64,000 nt of DNA, taken from positions 62,001 through 126,000 of the forward strand of contig NZ_AUBF01000010.1 in the NCBI RefSeq assembly GCF_000429105.1, read 5' to 3'. A program made the position numbers and the translations under genes. Below the pieces are notes generated by a model. It searched no databases. It saw only the letters and a list, made by a program, of their open reading frames with translations, and was not told where the DNA came from. This stretch comes from Schaalia suimastitidis DSM 15538. GTDB lineage: Bacteria > Actinomycetota > Actinomycetes > Actinomycetales > Actinomycetaceae. The stretch's first letter is position 1; the number at the start of each line of letters is the position of its first letter. Below are positions 25,455 to 33,663 of the stretch, piece by piece.

Positions 25455-26063
25455 GTGAGAATCGAGGGCAACGTGATCTACGGCTACATCAGAGTCAGCA
25501 CCGCACAGCAAGCCAAGGAAGGCACGTCGCTCGCCTCCCAACGGCAAGCACTCACCGAAACGGGTGCGGAGCGTCTGTTCGAGGATGCCGGTCAGTCAGG
25601 AGCAAAGAAGAGCCGCCCCGCCCTGGACGATCTGCTCGACCATCTCCGCCCCGGCAACACGGTGGTCGTCACCAGGTTGGACCGGCTGGGGCGCTCACTC
25701 TCGCATCTGGTCAGTCTCATTGAAGACTTCACCAGCAGGAGCATCACTTTCAAGAGCCTGAGTGAAGGTATCGACTCCTCCACGAGCGCCGGAAGGTTGA
25801 TGATCGGCGTGTTCGGCGCTCTGGCTGAGTTTGAACGAGACCGGATCGAGGAGCGCACCTCCGCTGGACGTGCTGCAGCTCGGGCACAAGGGCGGCTCGG
25901 CGGTCGTCCGCGTTCCCACGACGGTGCGATGGTTGCCAAGGCGAGGAAGATCCACTCCAACACGGACCTCACCTCCAAGGAGAAGGCTGCGGCACTCGGG
26001 GTCAGTGTCGCTACCTATTACCGACTGCTTCAGATGGCGGAGCCAGATCGGGTGGCTGTCTGA
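25455..26063 (+). CDS. Serine recombinase (resolvase/invertase type)
   Basis: A 202-residue resolvase. The catalytic domain begins IYGYIRVSTAQQ with the nucleophilic Ser, followed by Arg-rich VVTRLDRLGRSLSHL and GALAEFERDRIEERT. It ends in the HTH LTSKEKAAALGVSVATYYRLL. GTG at 25455 is in frame; GTG at 25473 would give the more usual N-terminus and has GAGGG four bases upstream, so the start is uncertain. In elements of this kind it may resolve multimers or invert DNA. The palindrome at 25301-25337 is the nearest candidate site. Confidence 0.88.
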   Translation: MRIEGNVIYGYIRVSTAQQAKEGTSLASQRQALTETGAERLFEDAGQSGAKKSRPALDDLLDHLRPGNTVVVTRLDRLGRSLSHLVSLIEDFTSRSITFKSLSEGIDSSTSAGRLMIGVFGALAEFERDRIEERTSAGRAAARAQGRLGGRPRSHDGAMVAKARKIHSNTDLTSKEKAAALGVSVATYYRLLQMAEPDRVAV

Positions 26064-26120
26064 CACCTCACTAGCGCGGAGTGGCTCAGGCGAAACATGT
26101 GTAGACGCCGATAGCCTGAG

Positions 26121-27014
26121 ATGGTGACTACTGAACCAACCGCGCCAGCCCCACGACCGACTAAGGTCAAGCCGCTCACGAAGAAGCAAGCGGAATCCCT
26201 CACGAAGTCGATCCGTTCCAACGTTCAGGAACTGTCCGCACTCATCAAGCAAGCCCACGACGGGAAAGTCTGGGTCTCCCTTGGATACACAGGCTTCAGT
26301 GAGTGGTTCGAGAAGGAGTTCGGCTGGAAGCACTCTCGCGGGTTCCAGTTGCTCAACATTGCTGAGGTCTCCGACGAACTCTGTGACGCGGTGGCGCTCC
26401 CCGACGGCTTCAGGCTCACCGATCTCCAGACCCGCAAGATCATCTCTCTCGGGCGCTCAGGGTTCATCGAGACCTTCAAGACCGAAGCGGGTAGCGATCC
26501 ACAGGAGAACGCGAAGCGGCTCCTCGACTCACTGAGCGAGAAGTCCGCCAAACAGCAGGAAGCGAAGAAGGCGGCGGAGAGCAAGAAGACTGAACCAAGG
26601 GCGAAGGCGGTACCGCCGTCGCCTGCCGACTTCAGGGTCAGCGGTGGTGTCAGGAACTCGCGTACTGGTGTCGTGCTCAGCCGGTCAGTCGGCTACCAAG
26701 CGCGTGACTTCCCAGACCCGACGATCCTCAGCCGGGAGACCCTCGAAGAAGGCGTTGCTCTCTTGGCGCGCGCGAAGCGTGACATTCAAGAACGGTTCGA
26801 TGAGTTGCTGAAGGTCTCGCAGGACCGTAGCCACAACGTCTCAGAGCGGATGAAGGCTGAAGCGGCGGACGAGCAAGCGAAGGCGGATCGTGTGGGTCAG
26901 CAGGTCGAAGCACTGCTCGAAGAGATGACGGCTCAGGGGCTGTCCGAAGCCGAGAAGAACGACAAGCTGCAAGCCCTACTCAACGAGGAAGGCGTCGGCT
27001 ATGTCAGCAAGTGA
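26121..27014 (+). CDS. Putative DNA-binding protein, paralogue 1
   Basis: A 297-residue protein whose residues about 15-115 match the following gene: LTKSIRSN, then LIKQAHDGKVWVSLGYTGFSEW, SRGFQLLNIAEVSDEL and ALPDGFRLTDLQTRK. The helical pattern suggests HTH DNA binding of ParB/KorB-like style, but no family was recognised. The C-terminal half is a charged coiled coil (RMKAEAADEQAKADRVGQQVEALLEEM). It overlaps the next start codon by 14 bases and heads a four-gene coupled operon with a Dam-type methylase. Confidence 0.6.
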   Translation: MVTTEPTAPAPRPTKVKPLTKKQAESLTKSIRSNVQELSALIKQAHDGKVWVSLGYTGFSEWFEKEFGWKHSRGFQLLNIAEVSDELCDAVALPDGFRLTDLQTRKIISLGRSGFIETFKTEAGSDPQENAKRLLDSLSEKSAKQQEAKKAAESKKTEPRAKAVPPSPADFRVSGGVRNSRTGVVLSRSVGYQARDFPDPTILSRETLEEGVALLARAKRDIQERFDELLKVSQDRSHNVSERMKAEAADEQAKADRVGQQVEALLEEMTAQGLSEAEKNDKLQALLNEEGVGYVSK

Positions 27015-27615
27015 CGAACTCTCCTATGAAGAAGCGGTTCTCCTAACCAAGAGCATCAGAGCGAACCTCGACTCGAGCGCGAGCCTCATCAAGAAGGCTG
27101 CAGACGGTAGAGCATGGGAGGCAATGGGCTATGCCAGTTTCAAGGACTGGCTGGAGAACGCGGTGGGCATCTCGCGGAGCCGCGCCTACCAGCTGCTCAA
27201 CATCGCCAACCTCGAAGACGAGTTGGCTTCCCACCTTGCTCTCCCGGACTACTTCACCATCTCCGACCGCAACACACGCATGGTGATGAAGTACGGGCGG
27301 GACAGGTTCATCAAGCGGTTGGTCAAGGCCGCGACTAGTGACAAAGCAGCGAACGCCGTGCTGGTGGAGGAGACCCTCGCTGACATCCGAGGCGACCTCG
27401 AAGCCGGTGCCGCTCCCGAAATCGAGACTGACCCTGATGGCTTTGCAGAAGCCTTCTTCAACCAGTTCTCACTAACGGTCGATGACCTGCCAACGCTAGA
27501 AGAAGTTGAGTACGGGCACGAGGATGCTGTGCTGATGGGATTGAAGATGGCGCTGGAGCACATCGACCGAGCAATGAACCGCTACACCGAAGTGCTTGGG
27601 GAGGTTGAGAAGTGA
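27001..27615 (+). CDS. Putative DNA-binding protein, paralogue 2
   Basis: A 204-residue shorter paralogue of the preceding protein. It shares LTKSIRAN, SLIKKAADGRAWEAMGYASF, SRSRAYQLLNIANLEDEL and ALPDYFTISDRNTRM. Its C-terminal part is acidic instead of coiled-coil. ATG at 27001 lies inside the end of the upstream gene, and its stop overlaps the GTG of the methylase (GTGA), so all three are translationally coupled. Tandem duplication followed by divergence of the tail is the simplest history. Confidence 0.6.
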   Translation: MSASDELSYEEAVLLTKSIRANLDSSASLIKKAADGRAWEAMGYASFKDWLENAVGISRSRAYQLLNIANLEDELASHLALPDYFTISDRNTRMVMKYGRDRFIKRLVKAATSDKAANAVLVEETLADIRGDLEAGAAPEIETDPDGFAEAFFNQFSLTVDDLPTLEEVEYGHEDAVLMGLKMALEHIDRAMNRYTEVLGEVEK

Positions 27616-28787
27616 GAACCGGCGACGAGGCTCAGATCGCTCTCATCCCCACCGCATCAGCCGACGAAGCCCGCTTCAAGGCTGTGAAGCCGCTATACCC
27701 GTACGTTGGCGGCAAGACGAAGATGCTAGCGTTCATCAGGAACAACATCCCTGAAAAGTTTGGCAACTACTTCGAGCCGTTCCTTGGCGGAGGCGCTGTC
27801 GCGCTGGAGATGCTGCGACGCTACCCCGACAAGGTGTTCTACCTGTCCGACTACGGCGAAGAGGTCATCACCACTTGGAAGGCTGTGCGCGACTTCCCCG
27901 AAGAGATCGTTGAAGAACTCGAAGAGCACCGCGACCGGCACAGCCGCGACTACTTCTTAAGCATCCGAGACTGGGATCGCAACGGTCTGCTCGACCTGAA
28001 GACGCAATACGAGCGTGCTGGACGAATGATCTACCTCTGCACCGTCTCGTTCGGTGGTGGCTACAAGGTGGGCAAGGACGGAAATACGAAGAACACCTTC
28101 GGCAAGGACTACTTCAGTCCGCCCATTGCCAACATCCGGCTACTCTCGGAACTTCTGAACTCACGCAAGATCGTGTTCTACAACCGCGACTTCAAGGAAG
28201 CCGAAGGGCAACTGCGCGGCGGAGACTTCATCTATCTCGACCCGCCCTACGCCACAGACTCGACCGATGCGGAGTACACGATCTCGGATCAGTACGCGAA
28301 GGCGGACGCGACACAGAACATCACCGCTCAGGTCCGCTGGCTGATGGATCTCGCCACAGACCACGGTGCGTACGCGCTCATGTCGAACACTTCAACCCCC
28401 ACCACCGAACGGCTGTGGGAAGGGTGGCACTCAATCACTAAGAGCGTCGTCTGGTCGAGTGGAGGCGTAAGCAAGGACGGCACCCGCAAGACGAACAAGG
28501 AACGGATGTGGGCGAACCTGCACCTGTTCCGCGCCTTGGCTGATCAGGGGCATCCCGTTGATGAACTTGACGATACGGACATCGAGTTACAGACCATCGC
28601 TTCTGAGGTTGAGAGCGCCCACCGCGCGGCTGGGTTGGCGAAGGTTGCTGAGATCGCGGCAAAGCACAGGGGAGAAGGCTCAACCGAACGAGATCTGGAG
28701 ATCGCGTCCTCCCTGGAAGCGCTGATCAACCGCCAGACGCCTGACGCTTCACGAACGACTCCGACAGAGGCGTCGGTGCATCTATGA
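27612..28787 (+). CDS. Dam-type DNA adenine N6-methyltransferase
   Basis: A 391-residue D12-class adenine methyltransferase that transfers a methyl group from SAM to adenine N6. The SAM-binding motif is YVGGKTKMLAFI with FEPFLGGGAVALEML; the catalytic motif is FIYLDPPYATDS. A target-recognition insert lies between these. The protein is longer than Dam because of a C-terminal helical extension of about 100 residues. No restriction endonuclease is adjacent, so it is probably an orphan methylase protecting or regulating the element. Recognition sequence unknown. The GTG start overlaps the previous stop, and its stop overlaps the next ATG (ATGA). Confidence 0.9.
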   Translation: MRTGDEAQIALIPTASADEARFKAVKPLYPYVGGKTKMLAFIRNNIPEKFGNYFEPFLGGGAVALEMLRRYPDKVFYLSDYGEEVITTWKAVRDFPEEIVEELEEHRDRHSRDYFLSIRDWDRNGLLDLKTQYERAGRMIYLCTVSFGGGYKVGKDGNTKNTFGKDYFSPPIANIRLLSELLNSRKIVFYNRDFKEAEGQLRGGDFIYLDPPYATDSTDAEYTISDQYAKADATQNITAQVRWLMDLATDHGAYALMSNTSTPTTERLWEGWHSITKSVVWSSGGVSKDGTRKTNKERMWANLHLFRALADQGHPVDELDDTDIELQTIASEVESAHRAAGLAKVAEIAAKHRGEGSTERDLEIASSLEALINRQTPDASRTTPTEASVHL

Positions 28788-29413
28788 TCGGCAACTTGAT
28801 CTTTGTGCTGAAGGCAGTCGATGAGGCTGCCGCCGTCTCCTCCGGTCAGTCATTCTGGGAACTTTACGGTACGTCGATCCTTACCCTGCTTGGTACCTTG
28901 CTCGGTGCGACGGTCGGGGCGTACACAACGTGGCGGACTACACGAACGGGGCTCCGAGAGACTAGAAGAGACTCGTTGCTTGGGTTGCGCCGTGAAGAGT
29001 ACTTCAGCGCAATTGGCATAGTTCATCGAATGGAGCGTGCGCTTCTAGCCATGGGTTCATCTCTTTCTGGACGAGAGAACCCCAACTTGTTTGCCTCTCG
29101 TCAGCGCCGTAAGGAAGCAAAGGAGCGCGACGAGGGTGCAGCTAATGCCCTCCAAAGCCTTTTTGAAGCCAATGACGAGTTGAAGTTGGAGGTGTACCGA
29201 CTGGCAGCCATCGGTAGTGCCGATGTGAGACAGAAACTCGAGTCGATATCCGAATGCGTTGATGAGTACCTGAGGACTGAGTTTGAGCGTGGAGACAACC
29301 GCTTTATCGCTCAGAACTTCAATGCCGCTATGGCAGAATACTCTCTGAGGCTCGATGCTTTTGTGACTTCTATACGATCAGATCTGAGAGTTGATGAGAG
29401 CATCGGCAAGTGA
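28784..29413 (+). CDS. Single-TM protein with helical cytoplasmic domain
   Basis: A 209-residue protein with one clear membrane segment (ILTLLGTLLGATVGAYTTW), an Arg-rich juxtamembrane stretch and a long helical domain. It is coupled to the methylase through an ATGA overlap. Its plan resembles the element protein at 12088-12750, although sequence identity is not obvious. No family was recognised. Last gene of the four-gene operon. Confidence 0.6.
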   Translation: MIGNLIFVLKAVDEAAAVSSGQSFWELYGTSILTLLGTLLGATVGAYTTWRTTRTGLRETRRDSLLGLRREEYFSAIGIVHRMERALLAMGSSLSGRENPNLFASRQRRKEAKERDEGAANALQSLFEANDELKLEVYRLAAIGSADVRQKLESISECVDEYLRTEFERGDNRFIAQNFNAAMAEYSLRLDAFVTSIRSDLRVDESIGK

Positions 29414-29427
29414 CTGCCTACTATCGG

Positions 29428-29658
29428 TCATCTGGTGTCGGCGCGATGGATCTCCGACCAAATTACCGGGATCGGATGCTCTCGTAAGCCCTGACAGTCC
29501 GATGGAGCCACTGCGAGGCGCACTCGACCCTCAGGCGTGCTGACTGCGAGGAGCAGGCTGCCATCGTCAGACCAGCCCATGTTCAAGATGGTCACCCGTC
29601 CAGCAGACAGTGACTGGAGCCGCGCCGCGATCCGTGCTGCTTCCTGAACTGCTCGCAT
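29428..29658 (-). CDS. Small hypothetical protein downstream of integrase
   Basis: A 76-residue protein beginning MRAVQEAARIAARLQSLSAG with a mostly beta C-terminal part (RVTILNMGWSDDGSLLLAVS). The start at 29658 is preferred over a long upstream frame because it lies 13 bases after the preceding gene's stop. Third gene of the integrase operon. Function unknown. Confidence 0.5.
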   Translation of the reverse strand: MRAVQEAARIAARLQSLSAGRVTILNMGWSDDGSLLLAVSTPEGRVRLAVAPSDCQGLREHPIPVIWSEIHRADTR

Positions 29659-29671
29659 CGGCAGCGCGCCT

Positions 29672-29995
29672 TCAGATTTCGGCAAACTCTTCTGAGAACT
29701 TGGCGAACTGCTCGAAGGTGAGACCGGTGCCGACGAGTGCTTGGACAGCCTGAATCGTGTTGTCCTGTTCTCCGTCGAACCAGTGCCCGTCATCAGCCTC
29801 CCGGCGAACAGGGTAGGTCAGTCTCCGTGCGGCACACATCGCTTCGTCCAATGAGATCTCACCAGCCGCCCACCGCTGCGCGAGGGTCACGAGTGTCGTC
29901 TCGGTTGCCTCAGGAGCGGGAGTGTCCTCGAACGACACAGCGTGCTCAACCTTGCGCGGTGCCCACTCTTGCCGTTCTCGTCTCGGTTCAGTCAC
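29672..29995 (-). CDS. Small hypothetical protein in integrase operon
   Basis: A 107-residue acidic protein with helical segments (TTLVTLAQRWAAGEISLDEA and TIQAVQALVGTGLTFEQFAK). GGAG precedes its GTG start, nine bases after the integrase stop codon. It might help integration or excision, but no HTH is evident. Confidence 0.55.
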   Translation of the reverse strand: MTEPRRERQEWAPRKVEHAVSFEDTPAPEATETTLVTLAQRWAAGEISLDEAMCAARRLTYPVRREADDGHWFDGEQDNTIQAVQALVGTGLTFEQFAKFSEEFAEI

Positions 29996-30004
29996 TTCAT
30001 CTCC

Positions 30005-31729
30005 TTAGATTTCGAAGCCGCGTCGTTCAACATCATCCCCGCCAAACAAGTGACCGTAGCGCTGAAGTGTGAAGCCGACGTTGGTGTGTCCAGCCATTTC
30101 GGATGCTTTGGGAAGTGAAACAAGCGGCGACGCAAGCCAAGATGAGATCGCATAGTGACGAAGCCCGTGGTGCGTCCAGCCTCTACGACCTGACAACTTG
30201 TTCTGCTGGTGTGCGGGGTAGTAACCGCCCATCTCTTCGCTCACGTAGTCGTAGAGCGGGTTCATGTAGCGCACTGCGAGGTTCGTGCTGCTCTGGTAGG
30301 TGCCTGTGTCTTCAACAATCGTGGCGTCGCCCTCCCAGTTCGGGGCAAACATCACGTTCGGGAGACCGTCACGACCGAGCCTCGCCGGGTTTCGCGTAGG
30401 GAACAGGAGCAACCTGCTGAAGACCGACTTCTTCTTCGCTACGTTGCCCTGCCGCTGAACGACCGGGCTGTTCCACAACTCAGTCAGTCTGAGCCAGAGC
30501 ATGAACGCCAACGGCGGGTAGCCATACGACCACAGCGTCAGCGCTTCGCCCCTTGTCATCGTCCAGAGCGACACGGACGGATCAGCGAACCGCTCGACGT
30601 AGTTCGTGATCTGCTCGCGCACCGTCGTTCGACCATAGACAAACTGAGAGCTGCTCCCTCCCGGCAAGACGGCAGGGAGCCAGACCGTTCGGATCTTTCC
30701 GCCGTTGCGACCCTTCGGGCGCGTCAGCCAGATCTTCCCCTTGCTCGCCTGGCTTGCCTGCTCCACGACTTCGACGCGACCCATGTACTGCATCCATAGT
30801 GGTGTGTCATCGTCAATCGTCGGTTCGAGCATCGTCTCGAAGTCGAGATCGTCCTCATCAAGGAAATGGCGAACTCGAAGCGCGAGGACTTCACCGATCC
30901 GAAGAGCTCCACCGGCACCCAGCGCTGTGATCAGACCGTACTGACGGAAGCGCGAAGCAAGTTCGACCTCTTCCTCCGCGATGCGCTTCTCTCGATCCGA
31001 GTAGTGGTTCGGGATACCACGGCGCTGCTTGGCGACGATTTCGTCAGGGAGACCCCTGTTGAAGTCACTTGGTTGGAGGATGACCTCGCGTCCGCTCCGT
31101 CTCGTGTAGGTCGAATCAACGGTCGTGTAGGCGCATACCAGCACGCTATTCACCCAGTCCGGGCGAGGGATGTCACCACGACGAACTTGTGCGCTGGGAT
31201 CAGACGAGTTCGTTCCCGTCACCTTCACAGCGGCTACGAGTTCCTCAACGCTGTAGCGGAGCCACTTGTCCTTCTGACGGTTGAAGACACCTTTCAGAAG
31301 GCTTCTGGTCTTCTTCTGCTGCCCGCGCGACAGGTGCGACAGGTCGATCTTGGCGATGTCAGCCGGAGTGATGGTCGTGATCGGTTGTTCGCCGTAGATG
31401 CTCAGGAACCGCTCACCCACGTAGGAGTAGTTGTCCGCCGTTCGTGTGTTCCACCGGCTACGTTCGGCTTCCATCCACTCATCGAAGGCTTCACGAAGGG
31501 TGGGAGGCGTCGCTGCCTTGCGTCGATGCTCAGGAACCCAGTCGCCCAGTTTCTCCGCTGCGCGGTCTTCGGCTTCCTCGCGGGTGTGCCCTCCGCTGGT
31601 GCTCTTCGGCTTGCCCGTGATGGGATCGCGGTAGTTGATCGTCCAGGTCTTGCGAGTGTCACTGGGCGGGTTCAGCGTTGCTCGACCGTTTAGGATGGAG
31701 ATGCTCGCTCGCCTTGTGCCGCCTGCCAT
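30005..31729 (-). CDS. int: Tyrosine recombinase/integrase of the element
   Basis: A 574-residue integrase, longer than the usual 370-420 residues. The N-terminal arm-binding domain (WTINYRDPITGKPKSTSGGH) is followed by a core-binding SAM-like domain (TLREAFDEWMEAERSRWNTRT) and an enlarged catalytic domain. The catalytic Arg is in GGALRIGEVLAL, His-x-x-Arg in HHGLRHYAISSW, the late His in EMAGHTN and the nucleophilic Tyr in LQRYGHLF. The extra length lies between the first Arg and the HxxR block. A TGATATT box is 63 bases upstream on the minus strand. It lies 100 bases from the putative attR, as expected for the integrase of this element. Confidence 0.92.
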   Translation of the reverse strand: MAGGTRRASISILNGRATLNPPSDTRKTWTINYRDPITGKPKSTSGGHTREEAEDRAAEKLGDWVPEHRRKAATPPTLREAFDEWMEAERSRWNTRTADNYSYVGERFLSIYGEQPITTITPADIAKIDLSHLSRGQQKKTRSLLKGVFNRQKDKWLRYSVEELVAAVKVTGTNSSDPSAQVRRGDIPRPDWVNSVLVCAYTTVDSTYTRRSGREVILQPSDFNRGLPDEIVAKQRRGIPNHYSDREKRIAEEEVELASRFRQYGLITALGAGGALRIGEVLALRVRHFLDEDDLDFETMLEPTIDDDTPLWMQYMGRVEVVEQASQASKGKIWLTRPKGRNGGKIRTVWLPAVLPGGSSSQFVYGRTTVREQITNYVERFADPSVSLWTMTRGEALTLWSYGYPPLAFMLWLRLTELWNSPVVQRQGNVAKKKSVFSRLLLFPTRNPARLGRDGLPNVMFAPNWEGDATIVEDTGTYQSSTNLAVRYMNPLYDYVSEEMGGYYPAHQQNKLSGRRGWTHHGLRHYAISSWLASPLVSLPKASEMAGHTNVGFTLQRYGHLFGGDDVERRGFEI

Positions 31730-31791
31730 CTCACCCTGCCTTATTGGACGATCCTACTGTATCAGCCTACCTGAGAGCGTAGAAACGGCGC

Positions 31792-31798
31792 AATATCA
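31792..31798 (-). promoter_or_regulatory. TGATATT promoter box of integrase gene
   Basis: TCCTGATATTGCG on the minus strand, 63 bases before the integrase start, ties the integrase to the same promoter set as the cargo genes. Confidence 0.45.
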
Positions 31799-31830
31799 GG
31801 ACTAAGGAGATGGAAGAACCGTAACCAGAT

Positions 31831-31851
31831 GAGTTTAGATTTAACGTATGA
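31831..31851 (+). other. Putative attR: second copy of ychF 3' codons
   Basis: Reads Glu-Phe-Arg-Phe-Asn-Val-stop in frame, preceded by Asp, as in the ychF terminus, with synonymous differences at five codons and the stop. It lies just outside the integrase promoter. Confidence 0.65.
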
Positions 31852-32306
31852 GTAATGGCGGGAAGAAGTGATTGACGCGCTGGGTAGCGCTCTGCTGAGG
31901 GCCATGGCAGGTGGGGTTGTTTCCTAGTTTCTGACGCTTTGACAGATGCGGCGCGAGCGGAGCGAGCGAGTGAAAGACGCACAGCTGGACCTAGTTCGGC
32001 GCATAGCCAGGAACAAGGGTGGTGAGACTGCGTTAGTATCCACGCGGAACAAAGTGCCAGTGGTCTTTTCTGGTGATGATCGCGCCCTTAGTCTTTATCT
32101 TGCCGTGATTCTATAATGTGGGGATAAAGTGGCTTAAACTCAGTGTCTGATTCCGGGAGCTTCCTCGGCTGGAACCTTCCTCGGCCACAAGCTCCACGTG
32201 TGCTAGAAGGGTCTGTGTTTGTTTGCATCGGCAAGCGATCATATTTGCTTTGTTAAGGTGCTCATGTTTGCTTACTAGAGTGGCTCGCGAATGCTAGGTG
32301 AGGTCC
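31852..32306. other. Intergenic region upstream of first ATPase gene
   Basis: No gene seen. CTTCCTCGGC is repeated at about 32162 and 32179. CATATTTGCTT and CATGTTTGCTT form an imperfect direct repeat near 32241 and 32263 upstream of the ATPase gene and may be operators. Confidence 0.4.
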
Positions 32307-33608
32307 ATGAAGCTTACGAGTGTCGTTCCGTGCCGGGTGGGAGAGCTCCTCGTGGAACAGGTGCGCGTGGAGCCGGTGGTGGCGCTTCACGGTCCCCGAT
32401 CGGTCGGCAAATCGACAGTGCTGCGCACGTTCGCGGCGCAGGTGGGAAGTACCGTCATCGACCTCGACGACATTGAGGTCCGTGAGGCCGTGGAAGGGAA
32501 TCTGGTGTCCGCCGTATCGACGGCTACGACGCTGTGCGTCGATGAGTACCAGCGTCTCCCGGACGTCCTGGACGTGATCAAGGCGCGCCTGAACCGAGAG
32601 GGAAGCAATCCGGGTACTGCGGTCATCACGGGATCCACGCGGCAAGACACCTTGCCGCGCACGGCCCAAGCACTCACGGGTCGCCTGCATTCGCAAGTGA
32701 TCTGGCCATTGTCGCAAGGGGAGATCGTCGGCGTTCGGGAGGACTTCCTTGAGCGTCTGCTCGCAGATGTCGCGGACACGGTGGCGGTGCTCCCCACATC
32801 AACGACCTCTAGGGACGAGTATGTGGATCGGGTCTGCTCAGGCGGAATGCCGTTAGCGCTGCGCCGTACAGGGGCGTCGCGCGCGCGATGGTTTGACGAT
32901 TTCGTTCGTGCTTCGGTCGAACGCGATGCCGTTGAGCTCAGTCGAGTTCGGGAGCGTCAGGCCCTTGCCGATCTGCTGGGTCACGTGGCTTCGAGGACGG
33001 GGCAGTTGCTGAATGTCTCCGCCGCAGCGGAGGACCTGGGGATCAATAGAGCAACCGCCGAGAATCACTTGCGTCTGTTGGAGGATCTGTTTCTGGTCGT
33101 GCGGCTTCCTGCCTGGGGCAAGACGCTGCGCTCCCGGGTGAGTGTCAAGCCGAAGGTCCACGTCGTCGATTCGGGACTTGCCGCACGGCTGCTTCGCCTC
33201 ACCCCAAACCGGTTGCGAGGCCTCGACCCGGCGGCCCTGACCGATTTTGGTCATCTTCTGGAGATATTCGTGGTGGGGGAGGTCCGCAAACAGGCTTCGT
33301 GGCTGGGGGAGCCGGTTGCGCTCGGGCATTGGCGTACCAGTGACGGCGACGAGGTCGATCTCGTCATCGAGCATGATGACGGACGTGTGCTTGCTATAGA
33401 GGTCAAAGCGAGCGAGCGAGCGCCGGGCTCGGAGTTTCGCGGCATGGCCAAACTTCGGGATCTGCTCGGCGACCGTTTCCTGGGCGGCATTATGATGACC
33501 GCAGGTAAGCGCTCCTATACCTACCAGGATCGTTTGCATGTGATCCCCATCGACCGCTTGTGGACGCCAGTTGGTGGGAATGCGTCTGGTGAGGTGACAA
33601 GGAACTAG
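32307..33608 (+). CDS. AAA+ ATPase with DUF4143 domain
   Basis: A 433-residue ATP-binding protein of the DUF4143 group. Walker A is HGPRSVGKST, Walker B LCVDEYQRL, and sensor-like AVITGSTRQD follows. A wHTH precedes the DUF4143 part. Near the C-terminus DGDEVDLVIEHDDGRVLAIEVKAS has the acid-ExK pattern of a PD-(D/E)xK fold. ATG at 32307 is chosen for the preceding AGGTGAGG. Such proteins are common in genomic islands, and their cellular role is unknown. It lies between two ychF-like att copies and may be a separate accreted cassette. Confidence 0.8.
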   Translation: MKLTSVVPCRVGELLVEQVRVEPVVALHGPRSVGKSTVLRTFAAQVGSTVIDLDDIEVREAVEGNLVSAVSTATTLCVDEYQRLPDVLDVIKARLNREGSNPGTAVITGSTRQDTLPRTAQALTGRLHSQVIWPLSQGEIVGVREDFLERLLADVADTVAVLPTSTTSRDEYVDRVCSGGMPLALRRTGASRARWFDDFVRASVERDAVELSRVRERQALADLLGHVASRTGQLLNVSAAAEDLGINRATAENHLRLLEDLFLVVRLPAWGKTLRSRVSVKPKVHVVDSGLAARLLRLTPNRLRGLDPAALTDFGHLLEIFVVGEVRKQASWLGEPVALGHWRTSDGDEVDLVIEHDDGRVLAIEVKASERAPGSEFRGMAKLRDLLGDRFLGGIMMTAGKRSYTYQDRLHVIPIDRLWTPVGGNASGEVTRN

Positions 33609-33630
33609 ATCTGTTGGAGGCCCAGAGAAG

Positions 33631-33648
33631 TTGAGGTTTAATGTATAG
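33631..33648 (+). other. Third, weaker copy of ychF 3' codons
   Basis: TTGAGGTTTAATGTATAG matches TTCCGGTTTAATGTGTAG of ychF at 14 of 18 positions and encodes Arg-Phe-Asn-Val-stop. It is followed by GCTGTT-AAC-AACAGC, a small palindrome. This may mark the outer border of a second inserted segment. Confidence 0.45.
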
Positions 33649-33663
33649 CTGTTAACAACAGCA

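Larger units (their letters stand above)
6203..31851. mobile_element. Integrative element inserted in the 3' end of ychF
   Basis: The borders are the ychF 3' codons at 6203-6223 and an in-frame repeat of the same amino acids (E-F-R-F-N-V-stop) at 31831-31851 with mostly third-position changes. The tyrosine integrase gene lies just inside the right border, reading inward. Contents include a replication-relaxation-like protein, DUF2637-like protein, excisionase-like HTH, repeat-rich noncoding DNA, pilin-sortase genes, a kinase, a 5'-nucleotidase, a serine recombinase and a Dam-type methylase. Most genes share a TGATATT promoter box that chromosomal genes lack. DUF2637 and replication-relaxation proteins are typical of actinobacterial plasmids and integrative elements. 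No relaxase or DNA translocase gene was recognised, so self-transfer is doubtful. The exact crossover base is unknown. Confidence 0.75.
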
